From an uncultured Ruminococcus sp. (GTDB lineage Bacteria > Bacillota > Clostridia > Oscillospirales > Ruminococcaceae), in NCBI GenBank assembly GCA_902786965.1, contig CADAEJ010000001.1, positions 95,370 to 159,369 of the forward strand: a stretch of DNA of 64,000 nucleotides, written 5' to 3'. Under the pieces are notes generated by a model that saw only the letters and a program-made list of their open reading frames with translations, was not told the DNA's origin and did no database searches. Below, one piece after another: positions 1 to 7,794 of the stretch; position 1 is the first letter of the stretch; each line of letters starts with the position of its first letter. A program made the translations under genes and the position numbers.

Positions 1-274
1 AAAATCCCTTTGCTGTTTCAACAGAACCTTTTTTACCAAATTTTTCTGCAAAAATTGAACCTTTTAATGAAGCTGAAAATGAATCAACAACATCTGTACC
101 CGTAACAAATCTTGTCAAATAATCAACTACCAATCCGATAGTATTGCCGTGTAAATTTTCATTTTCGTTAAGAACTATTCCGTCATCAAAATCAACCACT
201 TCTAATTCAGATGGTTTAATGTAACCGCCTCTTGGCTGTTTTATGCTATTAATCCTTCCAACAACGCTACTCAT
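1..274 (-). CDS. Unrecognised protein, N-terminal part (cut by window edge)
   Basis: The frame stays open from an ATG at 274 down to base 1, giving about 91 residues with the C-terminus missing. It begins MSSVVGRINSIKQPRGGYIK and has no signal peptide or membrane segment. A good ribosome site (GGAAGGAAG) lies upstream of the ATG. I do not recognise the family. Codon choice is visibly AT-richer (GTT, ATT, TTA, AAA) than in the neighbouring spoVF genes, which hints that accessory DNA may begin just left of the window. Function is unknown. Confidence 0.6.
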   Translation of the reverse strand, partial: MSSVVGRINSIKQPRGGYIKPSELEVVDFDDGIVLNENENLHGNTIGLVVDYLTRFVTGTDVVDSFSASLKGSIFAEKFGKKGSVETAKGF

Positions 275-427
275 ATTTACACTTCCTTCCGATGATCATT
301 TTTCTAAAAATATGTATGAGAGAAATCAAAAAAAATGATTCATATGATTGCATTTGAATGTTTTTTATTTATTATATCACTTTAATACAAAAACGTCAAC
401 ACATTTTTCTCAAAATTTATATGAAAT

Positions 428-467
428 ATGCAAAAGGAGATGTAAAGCAGAAGTGCTTTACATCTCC
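428..467 (-). terminator. Rho-independent terminator of spoVFA-spoVFB
   Basis: A perfect 14-bp inverted repeat (436-449 with 454-467) has a 4-base loop. On the minus strand it is followed by TTTT. It lies 4 bases past the spoVFB stop. Confidence 0.85.
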
Positions 468-471
468 GAAT

Positions 472-1050
472 TCACAATATAAGCGGCTGTATCTGTTTAC
501 CGATAAGCGCCTGTTCAACAGTCTGCGGGATAAGGTCAAAATCTGCGACTATTGAATTTGGCTTCTTTTCATAGTTATCCTGTTTATACGGCACAAAATA
601 ATAATTACGGTAGTTTTGCAGTATGCCGATATTTTTTGCGCAGCCTGCAAGTGCATCATTTGTAGATATCGCGACCACTACAGGCAAGCCGTTGCGCAGA
701 TGGCTCTTGACTGCCATAGTTACAGGTGTATCAGTGATACCGAGAGCAAGCTTGGCAAGTGTGTTTGCCGTACATGGTGCAACGACCATAACATCACACA
801 TTTTCTCCGGTCCTATCGGTTCTGCATCAACAATGGTTTTTATAACTGACCTGCCTGCAACAGACTCAATCCTTTCGATATTTTCCTGTGCTGTTGCAAA
901 GCGTGTATTCAGGCCTGCGGAATTATATGACATAACAGGGATAAGCAAAGCGCCCATATCAACAAGTCTTTGTGCAGCTTTAAAGCTTTTATCAAAGGTA
1001 CAGAAAGACCCGCAAAGGCAATACCCTATCCTAATGCCTTGTAAAGACAT
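472..1050 (-). CDS. spoVFB: Dipicolinate synthase subunit B
   Basis: Flavoprotein-fold subunit of dipicolinate synthase, which makes pyridine-2,6-dicarboxylate, the calcium-chelating core solute of endospores, from 4-hydroxytetrahydrodipicolinate. The 192 residues show the family's N-terminal GIRIGYCLCGSFCTF stretch and the VVAPCTANTLAKLALGI segment, resembling the flavin-binding region of the related decarboxylase-like flavoproteins. Length is normal for SpoVFB. The start overlaps the end of spoVFA by about 20 bases, so the two are probably translationally coupled. In Bacillus the operon is expressed in the mother cell from a sigma-K promoter. Confidence 0.93.
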   Translation of the reverse strand: MSLQGIRIGYCLCGSFCTFDKSFKAAQRLVDMGALLIPVMSYNSAGLNTRFATAQENIERIESVAGRSVIKTIVDAEPIGPEKMCDVMVVAPCTANTLAKLALGITDTPVTMAVKSHLRNGLPVVVAISTNDALAGCAKNIGILQNYRNYYFVPYKQDNYEKKPNSIVADFDLIPQTVEQALIGKQIQPLIL

Positions 1051-1909
1051 CTGTTTCTCTCCTTTCGGTATATATGTTTTTTATCGCCTCCGCTATCAGT
1101 TTTCCGCTTGTTATCGGCGCAGTTTTACCCGGCAGTGCAAGCGCATGAACTACCTTGACATTAAGCTGATGTGCAGCTTCAAAATCGGTCCCCCCGGGTT
1201 TTGACGCAAGGTCGATGATTATGCTGTCCTTTTGTACGTTCTGAAGCACGCTGCGGGTAATAACAAGCGATGGCACGGTATTGATTATCGTATCATAATC
1301 TTTGATGTTTTCTTCAAGAGCGTTGATATTTATAGCCTTGCACCCATCATTCTGAGCCTGGGCAAGCTGAGAGATATTTCTCGCAGCAACTGTAACCTGA
1401 GAACCAACGGCGTTAAATAGTCTTGCACACGCCTTTGCTACCCTGCCATAGCCTGTAATAACTGTTTTGGAGCCGCTTACGGTTATTGCAAGCTCCTGCA
1501 TCGCTATCTGAAGTGTGCCCTCTGCTGTGGGGATGCAGTTCCTTACAACAAGCTCCTCACGGGTGAAATAATCCTTAACGTCATGACCAAGTGATGAAAA
1601 GTATTCTACGACTGATACACCCAGTCTGCCCCCGACTACGAGTGAATTTTTATTTAAACTGTTTGACAATTCTTTGCACGAGACTGTTCTGCCGGAAGAC
1701 AGTTTGATGTCAAGAGAATCGCTTGACATCATTGGCAAAACAAGCAAGTCCGCCTTTTGCGGCATATCATCAACACTTTTAAGCACAACGGCTTCATCGG
1801 GTTGACCGCCTATGCCGTATGTGTAGACCTTTCCAAGCTTACAAAGCTCTTTTGCTGTGTAAATATATCTGGTATCGCCGCCCGCGCAAAGTACAACAGG
1901 TTTATTCAT
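1031..1909 (-). CDS. spoVFA: Dipicolinate synthase subunit A
   Basis: The NAD(P)-binding dehydrogenase-like subunit of dipicolinate synthase, 292 residues, normal family length. The N-terminal half carries the family's DpaA_N-type region. A Rossmann motif VITGYGRVAKACARLF sits near residues 150-165, followed by SKPGGTDF and a C-terminal ALPGKTAPITSGKLIA stretch typical of SpoVFA. It is the first gene of a two-gene operon with spoVFB and implies that the organism forms dipicolinate-loaded spores. The GGAG upstream of the ATG is a modest ribosome site. Confidence 0.94.
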   Translation of the reverse strand: MNKPVVLCAGGDTRYIYTAKELCKLGKVYTYGIGGQPDEAVVLKSVDDMPQKADLLVLPMMSSDSLDIKLSSGRTVSCKELSNSLNKNSLVVGGRLGVSVVEYFSSLGHDVKDYFTREELVVRNCIPTAEGTLQIAMQELAITVSGSKTVITGYGRVAKACARLFNAVGSQVTVAARNISQLAQAQNDGCKAININALEENIKDYDTIINTVPSLVITRSVLQNVQKDSIIIDLASKPGGTDFEAAHQLNVKVVHALALPGKTAPITSGKLIAEAIKNIYTERRETDVFTRH

Positions 1910-1980
1910 TTATAAGCGCTCCGTTTCGTTCAAACTGATATAGGATAAAACAACAGCACGTTTAATTGCTGTCATATTTA

Positions 1981-2008
1981 AAGTATATGCTCAAGTATCC
2001 GCAATGGT
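1981..2008 (-). promoter_or_regulatory. Possible sigma-K-type promoter for spoVFA
   Basis: On the minus strand an AC dinucleotide (2007-2008) lies exactly 17 bases before CATATACTT (1981-1989), close to the Bacillus sigma-K pattern AC-N16/17-CATAnnnTA. SpoVF is a known sigma-K target in Bacillus. The motif is short, so this is suggestive only. The rest of 1910-2215 holds a small hairpin (1953-1972) and the divergent fusA-like promoter, with no gene. Confidence 0.3.
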
Positions 2009-2102
2009 GAAGAGTGTCATTCAAACGCAAGAACTAATTAAGATGTAGAAAATTCAGTATAAAATTTGTTCATAATAACGAAAAGTTTTTTATAAAAAGC
2101 TA

Positions 2103-2131
2103 TTGTAAAGATGTTCAAAATAGTATATAAT
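2103..2131 (+). promoter_or_regulatory. Sigma-A promoter of the EF-G-like gene
   Basis: TTGTAA (2103-2108), a 17-base spacer and TATAAT (2126-2131), about 85 bases upstream of the start codon. Confidence 0.7.
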
Positions 2132-2139
2132 TATCATAT

Positions 2140-2175
2140 GCGGTCAAGGTTTTTTGTACATTTAGTACAGACCGC
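2140..2175 (+). promoter_or_regulatory. Hairpin in the 5' leader of the EF-G-like gene
   Basis: GCGGTC (2140-2145) pairs with GACCGC (2170-2175). Inside it TGTAC (2155-2159) pairs with GTACA (2165-2169) around a 5-base loop. The left arm has a 9-base bulge (2146-2154) that includes a T-run. It begins just downstream of the expected transcription start, so it should form in the mRNA leader. It may control translation or mRNA life; no T-run follows it, so it is not an ordinary terminator. Confidence 0.45.
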
Positions 2176-2215
2176 AAATTTCACGCTCAAAAAGCAATGA
2201 ATGGAGAGATTCAAA

Positions 2216-4297
2216 TTGAAAAACTACGACAGCACCAAGATCAAAAATATTGCCATTGCAGGTCATGCAGGTTCAGGTAAGACATCGCTTACAGAGGCAT
2301 TGTTATATAAGAGCGGAACAACCGACAGACTGGGTAAGATCGCAGACGGCAACACCGTTTCCGACTTCAGCCCTGATGAAATAGCAAGAAAGACTTCGGT
2401 ATATACCTCACTCACCACTATGGAGACAGGCGAGTTCAAGGTCAATATTCTGGATACTCCGGGCTTGTTTGACTATGAGGGAGAGATGATCGAGGGTATC
2501 TACGCAAGCGGATGCGTACTTATCACTGTATCAGCTAAATCGGGCGTTAAGGTAGGAACACACAAAGCTTACGACTGCGCTAAAAAGTACAACAAGCCTA
2601 CAATGTTCGTTGTTACCAAGCTAGATGATGACAATGCTAACTTCAACAATGTTCTCACACAGCTCAAGGCTGAATTCGGACCGACTGTATGCCCTGTAGT
2701 CGTACCTGTTATTGCCGACAGAAAGATCGTTTCTTATGTAAACCTTATCGAAATGCAGGCATACAAGTATGTTAACGGCAAAGCAGAGCCTACAGATATG
2801 CCAACGGCAGAAGTTGCTGCTAATATGGAGTACCGTATTGACGGTCTTGTTGAGGCTGTTTCTGAGGCAGTTGCTGAAACAGATGAAGCTCTGTTTGAAA
2901 AATTCTTCTCAGGTGAAGCTTTCACGCAGAAAGAACTGACAGACGGTATCCACAAGGGAATGAACAGCGGCGCGATCACGCCTGTTGTTTGCGTTTCAAA
3001 CACCGAGCTTGCAGGTGTTGATATGCTGCTCAAGGAGATAGATCTGCTGCTTCCTCCTCCATCGGAAAAAGACGCTATGGTTGGTGAGGATGCAAACGGC
3101 GAGCTTGTTGAGGTCGAGTGCAATGAAAATGATCCGTTGACTGCATTTGTTTTCAAAACTGTTGCAGACCCGTTTGTCGGCAAGATGTCATTTATGAAGG
3201 TCTTTTCAGGAAAGATCGCACCGAACAAGGCTGTTGTCAATGCTACAACAGGTGCTGCTGATAAGATCGGAAAGCTGGTTTCGCTGCTTGGTAAAAAGCA
3301 GACAGACGTGACCGAAGCAAACTGCGGTGATATCGTTGTAGCGCTGAAAATGAATGTAAACACCAATGATACTATATGCGATGCATCAAGAGTTGTTAAA
3401 TTCCCTGCGATAGAGTTCCCTAAGGGCAGCTACAAAATGGCTGTCAAGGCAAAGGCACAGGGTGACGAAAGCAAGATCTCCGCTGCGATCGCAAGGATCC
3501 TCGAAGAGGACAAGACTGTGAACTACGAGCAGGATCCCGATACTCTTGAGCAGATAATCTCTACACTTGGCGGTGTACATCTCGATTCTGTGATCTGCAA
3601 GCTGCGCAACAGCTTCGGCGTTGAGGTCGAGGTCTCCGTTCCTAAGATCGCGTACAGAGAAACGATCAGAAAGAAAGTTAAGGTCCAAGGTCGTCATAAG
3701 AAACAGTCAGGCGGTCACGGTCAGTACGGTGACGTATGGATCGAGTTTGAGCCATGCGTATCCGACGAGCTTATCTTTGAAGAGAGGGTATTCGGCGGTG
3801 CGGTACCAAAGAACTTCTTCCCTGCTGTTGAAAAGGGACTTCAGGAGAGCATAAAGAAGGGTGTGCTTGCAGGGTTCCCAGTCGTAGGACTCAAGGCTAT
3901 ACTTGTTGACGGTTCTTATCACCCTGTTGACAGCTCGGAAATGGCGTTCAAAATGGCTGCAAGCATAGCTTACAAGGAAGGTATGCGGCTTGCCGATCCG
4001 ATACTTCTTGAACCTATCGGTGCCCTCAACGTTCTCGTTCCTGATGACAACACGGGCGACATTATGGGCGAGCTGAACAAGAGGCGCGGCAGAGTGCTCG
4101 GAATGAACCCGTCTGACAAGGCAGGACTTACAGAGGTCGTTGCAGAAGTCCCGATGGCTGAAATGGCTGACTTTACGATGTATCTGAGGCAGACGACACA
4201 AGGCAGAGGCTCTTACACATTTGAAAAGGTTCGCTACGAACAGCTGCCTGCAAACCTCGTTGCAGATGTAATTGCAAAGAACGCTATGAGCGAATAA
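2216..4297 (+). CDS. Elongation factor G-like GTPase
   Basis: Translational GTPase of the EF-G/TetM superfamily, 693 residues, full length. The P-loop GHAGSGKTSLTEALL and the DTPG switch-II motif are intact. The G4 guanine-specificity motif reads TKLD instead of NKxD, as in several 'EF-G-like' paralogues. Downstream are the usual domains II-V, including GGHGQYGDVWIEFEP in domain IV and the C-terminal EVPMAEMADF segment. I prefer the TTG at 2216, with GGAGAG seven bases ahead, over the in-frame ATG at 2201, which has no usable ribosome site. It is probably a FusA2-type paralogue rather than the housekeeping EF-G, because it stands alone without rpsL/rpsG/tuf. Its role is uncertain. Confidence 0.88.
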   Translation: MKNYDSTKIKNIAIAGHAGSGKTSLTEALLYKSGTTDRLGKIADGNTVSDFSPDEIARKTSVYTSLTTMETGEFKVNILDTPGLFDYEGEMIEGIYASGCVLITVSAKSGVKVGTHKAYDCAKKYNKPTMFVVTKLDDDNANFNNVLTQLKAEFGPTVCPVVVPVIADRKIVSYVNLIEMQAYKYVNGKAEPTDMPTAEVAANMEYRIDGLVEAVSEAVAETDEALFEKFFSGEAFTQKELTDGIHKGMNSGAITPVVCVSNTELAGVDMLLKEIDLLLPPPSEKDAMVGEDANGELVEVECNENDPLTAFVFKTVADPFVGKMSFMKVFSGKIAPNKAVVNATTGAADKIGKLVSLLGKKQTDVTEANCGDIVVALKMNVNTNDTICDASRVVKFPAIEFPKGSYKMAVKAKAQGDESKISAAIARILEEDKTVNYEQDPDTLEQIISTLGGVHLDSVICKLRNSFGVEVEVSVPKIAYRETIRKKVKVQGRHKKQSGGHGQYGDVWIEFEPCVSDELIFEERVFGGAVPKNFFPAVEKGLQESIKKGVLAGFPVVGLKAILVDGSYHPVDSSEMAFKMAASIAYKEGMRLADPILLEPIGALNVLVPDDNTGDIMGELNKRRGRVLGMNPSDKAGLTEVVAEVPMAEMADFTMYLRQTTQGRGSYTFEKVRYEQLPANLVADVIAKNAMSE

Positions 4298-4305
4298 TAA
4301 AAAAC

Positions 4306-4342
4306 AAGAGAGACTTTCATCGATTGAAGGTCTCTCTTTTTT
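4306..4342 (+). terminator. Terminator of the EF-G-like gene
   Basis: AAGAGAGAC (4306-4314) pairs with GGTCTCTCT (4329-4337), followed by a T-run. It sits 9 bases after the stop codon. Confidence 0.85.
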
Positions 4343-4354
4343 CTCGTATAATAA

Positions 4355-5224
4355 TCATAGATTTATAAACACAGGCTTGTGGTTTTTAAAGTATGTGCAG
4401 TATTTAAAGCCGCAGTCCTTTGCTATCTGCGCGCCGATATCAATGCCCTGCCCTATCTTTTCAGCACAATGTGCATCTGAGCCAAGCGACAGAACTTCAC
4501 CGCCAAGATCTTTATACAGCGCAAGAAGCGACCTATCAGGCATTGTTGTTTTGTAATCCGTGAACAGACCTGATGTATTGATCTCAATACCCTTGCCTTT
4601 ACCGATCAGCGTTTTGAATATCTGTGCGCAGATGTCTTTGTATCTGTTCAGATCAATGCTGATCGCATACTTGCCTGTAATGTAGCGAAGCGGATAGGTT
4701 ATATGTCCCAGTACATCAAATCTGCCCCACTCACACATTTCAAGCAGCTGTGCAAAATAATCGTCAAGCAGCTTTGTGATCTCTTCGGCAGTCATTTTAT
4801 CATATTGCAGATAGTAAAAATCAGGTAAACCTGCATTGTTATGCAGCGAGCCGATAACAAAGTCAAGCGCTTTATCCGAAAGTATCTCATCGGCAATTTC
4901 GACCGCCTGAAGCGGCTGACCAAGCTCTGCGCCGCGGACAAATTCGATCCTGCCTTCAAGCTGCTGTGCAAGGACGTTTATCGGTTCAATGCTGTCGTTA
5001 TGATACTTGCGGCAATTGTACATTATGATGTCATCATAATCCGCCGTCTTGCTGTCAATGCCGTAATGCTCGGGTTCAAACCAGGTATTGCACTCACAAT
5101 GATCGGTCAGCGCCCAGGCAGTCAGTCCACGCTCTATCGCTTTTTGCGCAAGCTGTATCGGCTCGTCCTGTCCATCGGGAGAAAACCTGCAATGTGTGTG
5201 GCAGTCTATAAGTCCATTCAGCAC
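4355..5224 (-). CDS. PHP-domain phosphatase, histidinol-phosphatase family
   Basis: PHP-fold metallo-phosphoesterase, 289 residues, closest by appearance to HisK-type histidinol-phosphatases (histidinol phosphate to histidinol). Metal ligands are visible: DCHTHCRFSPDG at the N-terminus, LTDHCE near residue 40, GSLHNN in mid-protein and SLGSDAH near the C-terminus. The start is a GTG at 5224, with AGGGGTGAT just upstream. It follows the sugar-isomerase-like gene by only 4 bases, so the two are cotranscribed. No other histidine genes are nearby, so the true substrate may be another phosphorylated metabolite. Confidence 0.8.
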   Translation of the reverse strand: MLNGLIDCHTHCRFSPDGQDEPIQLAQKAIERGLTAWALTDHCECNTWFEPEHYGIDSKTADYDDIIMYNCRKYHNDSIEPINVLAQQLEGRIEFVRGAELGQPLQAVEIADEILSDKALDFVIGSLHNNAGLPDFYYLQYDKMTAEEITKLLDDYFAQLLEMCEWGRFDVLGHITYPLRYITGKYAISIDLNRYKDICAQIFKTLIGKGKGIEINTSGLFTDYKTTMPDRSLLALYKDLGGEVLSLGSDAHCAEKIGQGIDIGAQIAKDCGFKYCTYFKNHKPVFINL

Positions 5225-5228
5225 ACTA

Positions 5229-6002
5229 TCACCCCTGTCTCATCTCAAACAGCTTTTTAGCGGCATCAAAGGCTTTTGCAAGGAACTGTTCATCGGTCAT
5301 ACCGTCATACAGACTGCTTCTGTTACGCATGACCTCAAGTGAGATTACACCATAGTAGTCAAGCTCTTTCAGCTTTGATACGAACCTTTGCATATCAATA
5401 TTTCCGTCAAAAGGTATCGCGTGCTGATCGGCAGTGCCGTCATTATCGTGTATATGCAGTGTTTTCAGTCTGCTGCCGTATTTTGAAAGTACATCGCTGC
5501 CTTTTGAGAAACAGTTTTCGTGCCCGAGGTCATAGCACAGTTTGACATTTGTATCATCACACTCACCGAATATTGTATCAAGGTACTCGGGGCACTCGAT
5601 ATTCTCAAACGCAAGGTCAACATTCAAGCTCTTTGCATACCTTACCAAACCCTTGAAATATGTCTTTCCGCATTCGCTGACAGGTGGAGGTGTGGTCGTA
5701 TCTGTCGGATGTACGACAAGCGTTTTTATAGCAAAATTATGACACGAATCGATTGCGCCGTGAAGCTTGATAAGGCTATCCATCGGGTTTTCATCAGTCC
5801 ACAGATTATTCATCATATGAAACGGAGCATGGACACTTTCGATGCGCAATCCGTTTTCTTTTACGCACATAAGCTCGTCCTGAAAAACATCACTGCCGTT
5901 CCAGAAAAGCATAACGCTTTTGAATCCTGCATTTTTTATCAGCTCGATTCGCTTTTCAAACGGCGTATCTTTGGTATAATTAGTGTTTATGCAAAGAATC
6001 AT
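5229..6002 (-). CDS. Sugar phosphate isomerase/epimerase-like TIM barrel protein
   Basis: Xylose-isomerase-like TIM barrel (AP endonuclease 2 fold), 257 residues. Candidate metal ligands lie in LAFENIE (mid-protein Glu), CYDLGHENCF (Asp/His), TLHIHDNDG (His/Asp) and GVISLEVM (C-terminal Glu), the usual set for sugar isomerases/epimerases of this superfamily. A GGAG ribosome site precedes the ATG. It is cotranscribed with the PHP phosphatase downstream. No signal peptide, so cytoplasmic. The exact substrate cannot be told from sequence. Confidence 0.82.
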   Translation of the reverse strand: MILCINTNYTKDTPFEKRIELIKNAGFKSVMLFWNGSDVFQDELMCVKENGLRIESVHAPFHMMNNLWTDENPMDSLIKLHGAIDSCHNFAIKTLVVHPTDTTTPPPVSECGKTYFKGLVRYAKSLNVDLAFENIECPEYLDTIFGECDDTNVKLCYDLGHENCFSKGSDVLSKYGSRLKTLHIHDNDGTADQHAIPFDGNIDMQRFVSKLKELDYYGVISLEVMRNRSSLYDGMTDEQFLAKAFDAAKKLFEMRQG

Positions 6003-6029
6003 TGCATTGCTCCTTTCATGTATGCAAAC

Positions 6030-6062
6030 AATAATTCGCAGAGTTATCCCCTGCGAATTATT
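6030..6062 (-). terminator. Hairpin after the UPF0210 gene
   Basis: A perfect 12-bp inverted repeat (6030-6041 with 6051-6062) with a 9-base loop lies just past the UPF0210 stop and before the isomerase start. The minus-strand tail is only weakly T-rich, so it could be a leaky terminator or an mRNA-stabilising stem. Confidence 0.5.
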
Positions 6063-6065
6063 TGA

Positions 6066-7421
6066 TCAGTTTTTCAGTGAGTGCAGCGGTGCAGGTATCT
6101 GACCGCCGCGGTTGATAAACTTGCTTGGTGACTCTTTCTTCAGCGGCATTACAGGACCGCAGCCGAACAATCCGCCCCAGTCAAGCTCCTCGCCGACCTT
6201 CTTGCCGATAGCAGGGATAACACGGACAGCTGTGGTCTTGCTGTTTACCATACCTATTGCAGCCTCGTCGGCAATTATTGCGGAAATAGTATCAGCAGGT
6301 GTATCACCGGGAATACATATCATATCAAGGCCGACCGAGCAAACCGCAGTCATAGCCTCAAGCTTTTCTATGCACAAGGCGCCGCTCTTTGCAGCATCTA
6401 TCATACCAGCGTCCTCAGAAACAGGTATAAACGCACCTGAAAGGCCGCCAATTCTTGAGCAAGCCATTACACCGCCTTTTTTAACTGCGTCATTGAGCAG
6501 TGCGAGGCAGGCTGTAGTTCCGTGCGTACCGCATTTTTCGAGTCCGATCTCTTCAAGGATATGAGCTACCGAGTCGCCTACAGCAGGTGTAGGTGCGAGC
6601 GAGAGGTCAACGATACCGAACGGCACGCCGAGCCTTTCGGAAGCTGTTACTCCGACAAGCTGTCCTACGCGCGTGATCTTATAAGAGATCTCCTTGATAA
6701 CGTCAGAGATCTTGGTTATATCGGCATCGGGGTACTTTCTGAGCGCTGCTCTGACAACTCCGGGACCCGAAACACCGACATTTATCATGCAATCGGGTTC
6801 ACCAACGCCATGGAAAGCACCTGCCATAAACGGGTTATCCTCAACAGCATTGCAGAAAACCACCAGTTTTGCAGCACCGAAACAAGCGTTGTCCACAGTT
6901 CTCTCTGCGCACTCTCTTACGATCTGACCCATCATTTTGCAGGCATCAAGATTGATACCTGTTTTTGTTGAACCGATATTGACCGATGAACATACTCTCT
7001 CCGTGCAGGCAAGGGCTTCGGGTATTGACTTGATAAGCTCAATATCACCTGCGGAAAATCCCTTCGGAACAAGTGCAGAATAACCGCCGATAAGGTTTAC
7101 GCCGACAGCCTTTGCCGCCTCGTCCATAGTTTTGGCAAACTTGACAGGCGAACACTTGCAGGCAGCTGAAACGATAGCGATGGGGGTTACAGAAATACGC
7201 TTATTGATTATAGGTATACCATATTCTCTTTCGATCTGCTCGCCAACCTGTACAAGGTGTGCGGCTTTAGTCGTGATCTTATCATAGACCTTTTTGCAGG
7301 CTACATCAATATCGCTGTCGATACAATCAAGCAAAGATATGCCCATAGTTATTGTACGGATGTCAAGGCACTCGTCCTGGATCATTCGTATTGTTTCAAG
7401 TATATCATAAACATTTATCAT
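6066..7421 (-). CDS. UPF0210 (PFL-like, DUF711) family protein
   Basis: 451 residues, full length for the UPF0210/DUF711 family, a conserved family structurally related to glycyl-radical (PFL-like) folds but without a demonstrated reaction. Conserved stretches include [37 protein letters not shown] and [21 protein letters not shown] see no classical glycyl-radical motif at the C-terminus. It lies 18 bases downstream of an ACT-domain gene (UPF0237). This pairing is conserved in many Firmicutes, suggesting that the ACT protein regulates or partners it. Function is unknown. Confidence 0.88.
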   Translation of the reverse strand: MINVYDILETIRMIQDECLDIRTITMGISLLDCIDSDIDVACKKVYDKITTKAAHLVQVGEQIEREYGIPIINKRISVTPIAIVSAACKCSPVKFAKTMDEAAKAVGVNLIGGYSALVPKGFSAGDIELIKSIPEALACTERVCSSVNIGSTKTGINLDACKMMGQIVRECAERTVDNACFGAAKLVVFCNAVEDNPFMAGAFHGVGEPDCMINVGVSGPGVVRAALRKYPDADITKISDVIKEISYKITRVGQLVGVTASERLGVPFGIVDLSLAPTPAVGDSVAHILEEIGLEKCGTHGTTACLALLNDAVKKGGVMACSRIGGLSGAFIPVSEDAGMIDAAKSGALCIEKLEAMTAVCSVGLDMICIPGDTPADTISAIIADEAAIGMVNSKTTAVRVIPAIGKKVGEELDWGGLFGCGPVMPLKKESPSKFINRGGQIPAPLHSLKN

Positions 7422-7439
7422 TTTGCAAAGTTCCTCTCA

Positions 7440-7709
7440 TCAGATGTGATGCATACAGTTAAAAATATTCTCGTGCATAACGGTAACTTTAAGACCGTTT
7501 TCCTCGCCGAGTTTTTCAAGCGACTCAGCCATAGCCGCAAAATCGCTGTTGAGCTTGGAGATATCGACCATCATGATCATCGCAAACATCTCCTGCATAA
7601 CAGACTGGGTTACCTCGATAACATTTGCATTGTATTCAGCGCATTTGGTACTTACCTTTGCAAGTATGCCGACTGCATCCTTTCCGATAACTGTTACAAC
7701 TGCTTTCAT
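7440..7709 (-). CDS. ACT domain protein, UPF0237 family
   Basis: 89-residue stand-alone ACT domain starting MKAVVTVIGKDAVGILAKVS. The frame is open further upstream, but the ATG at 7709 starts the conserved domain and follows an AAGG ribosome site. ACT domains bind small ligands, often amino acids. The family is related to the glycine-cleavage repressor GcvR, but no DNA-binding region is present. First gene of an operon with the UPF0210 gene. Confidence 0.88.
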   Translation of the reverse strand: MKAVVTVIGKDAVGILAKVSTKCAEYNANVIEVTQSVMQEMFAMIMMVDISKLNSDFAAMAESLEKLGEENGLKVTVMHENIFNCMHHI

Positions 7710-7744
7710 ATTTATTACCAACCTTTCGTTATTATCATTAAAAC

Positions 7745-7773
7745 AGTATATCACATTTTGTGACTTTTGCCAA
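7745..7773 (-). promoter_or_regulatory. Sigma-A promoter of the UPF0237-UPF0210 operon, with spacer palindrome
   Basis: On the minus strand TTGGCA (7768-7773), a 17-base spacer and TATACT (7745-7750). The spacer contains TCACA-N3-TGTGA (7751-7763), a possible operator. Confidence 0.65.
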
Positions 7774-7794
7774 CTATAGATTATAAATATTTTA

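Noticed and set aside
2734-3366. Long minus-strand open frame inside the EF-G-like gene
   Set aside because: It is the antisense of a well-conserved GTPase gene and has no ribosome site or recognisable domain. The composition is Ser/Ala-rich as expected of a shadow frame.
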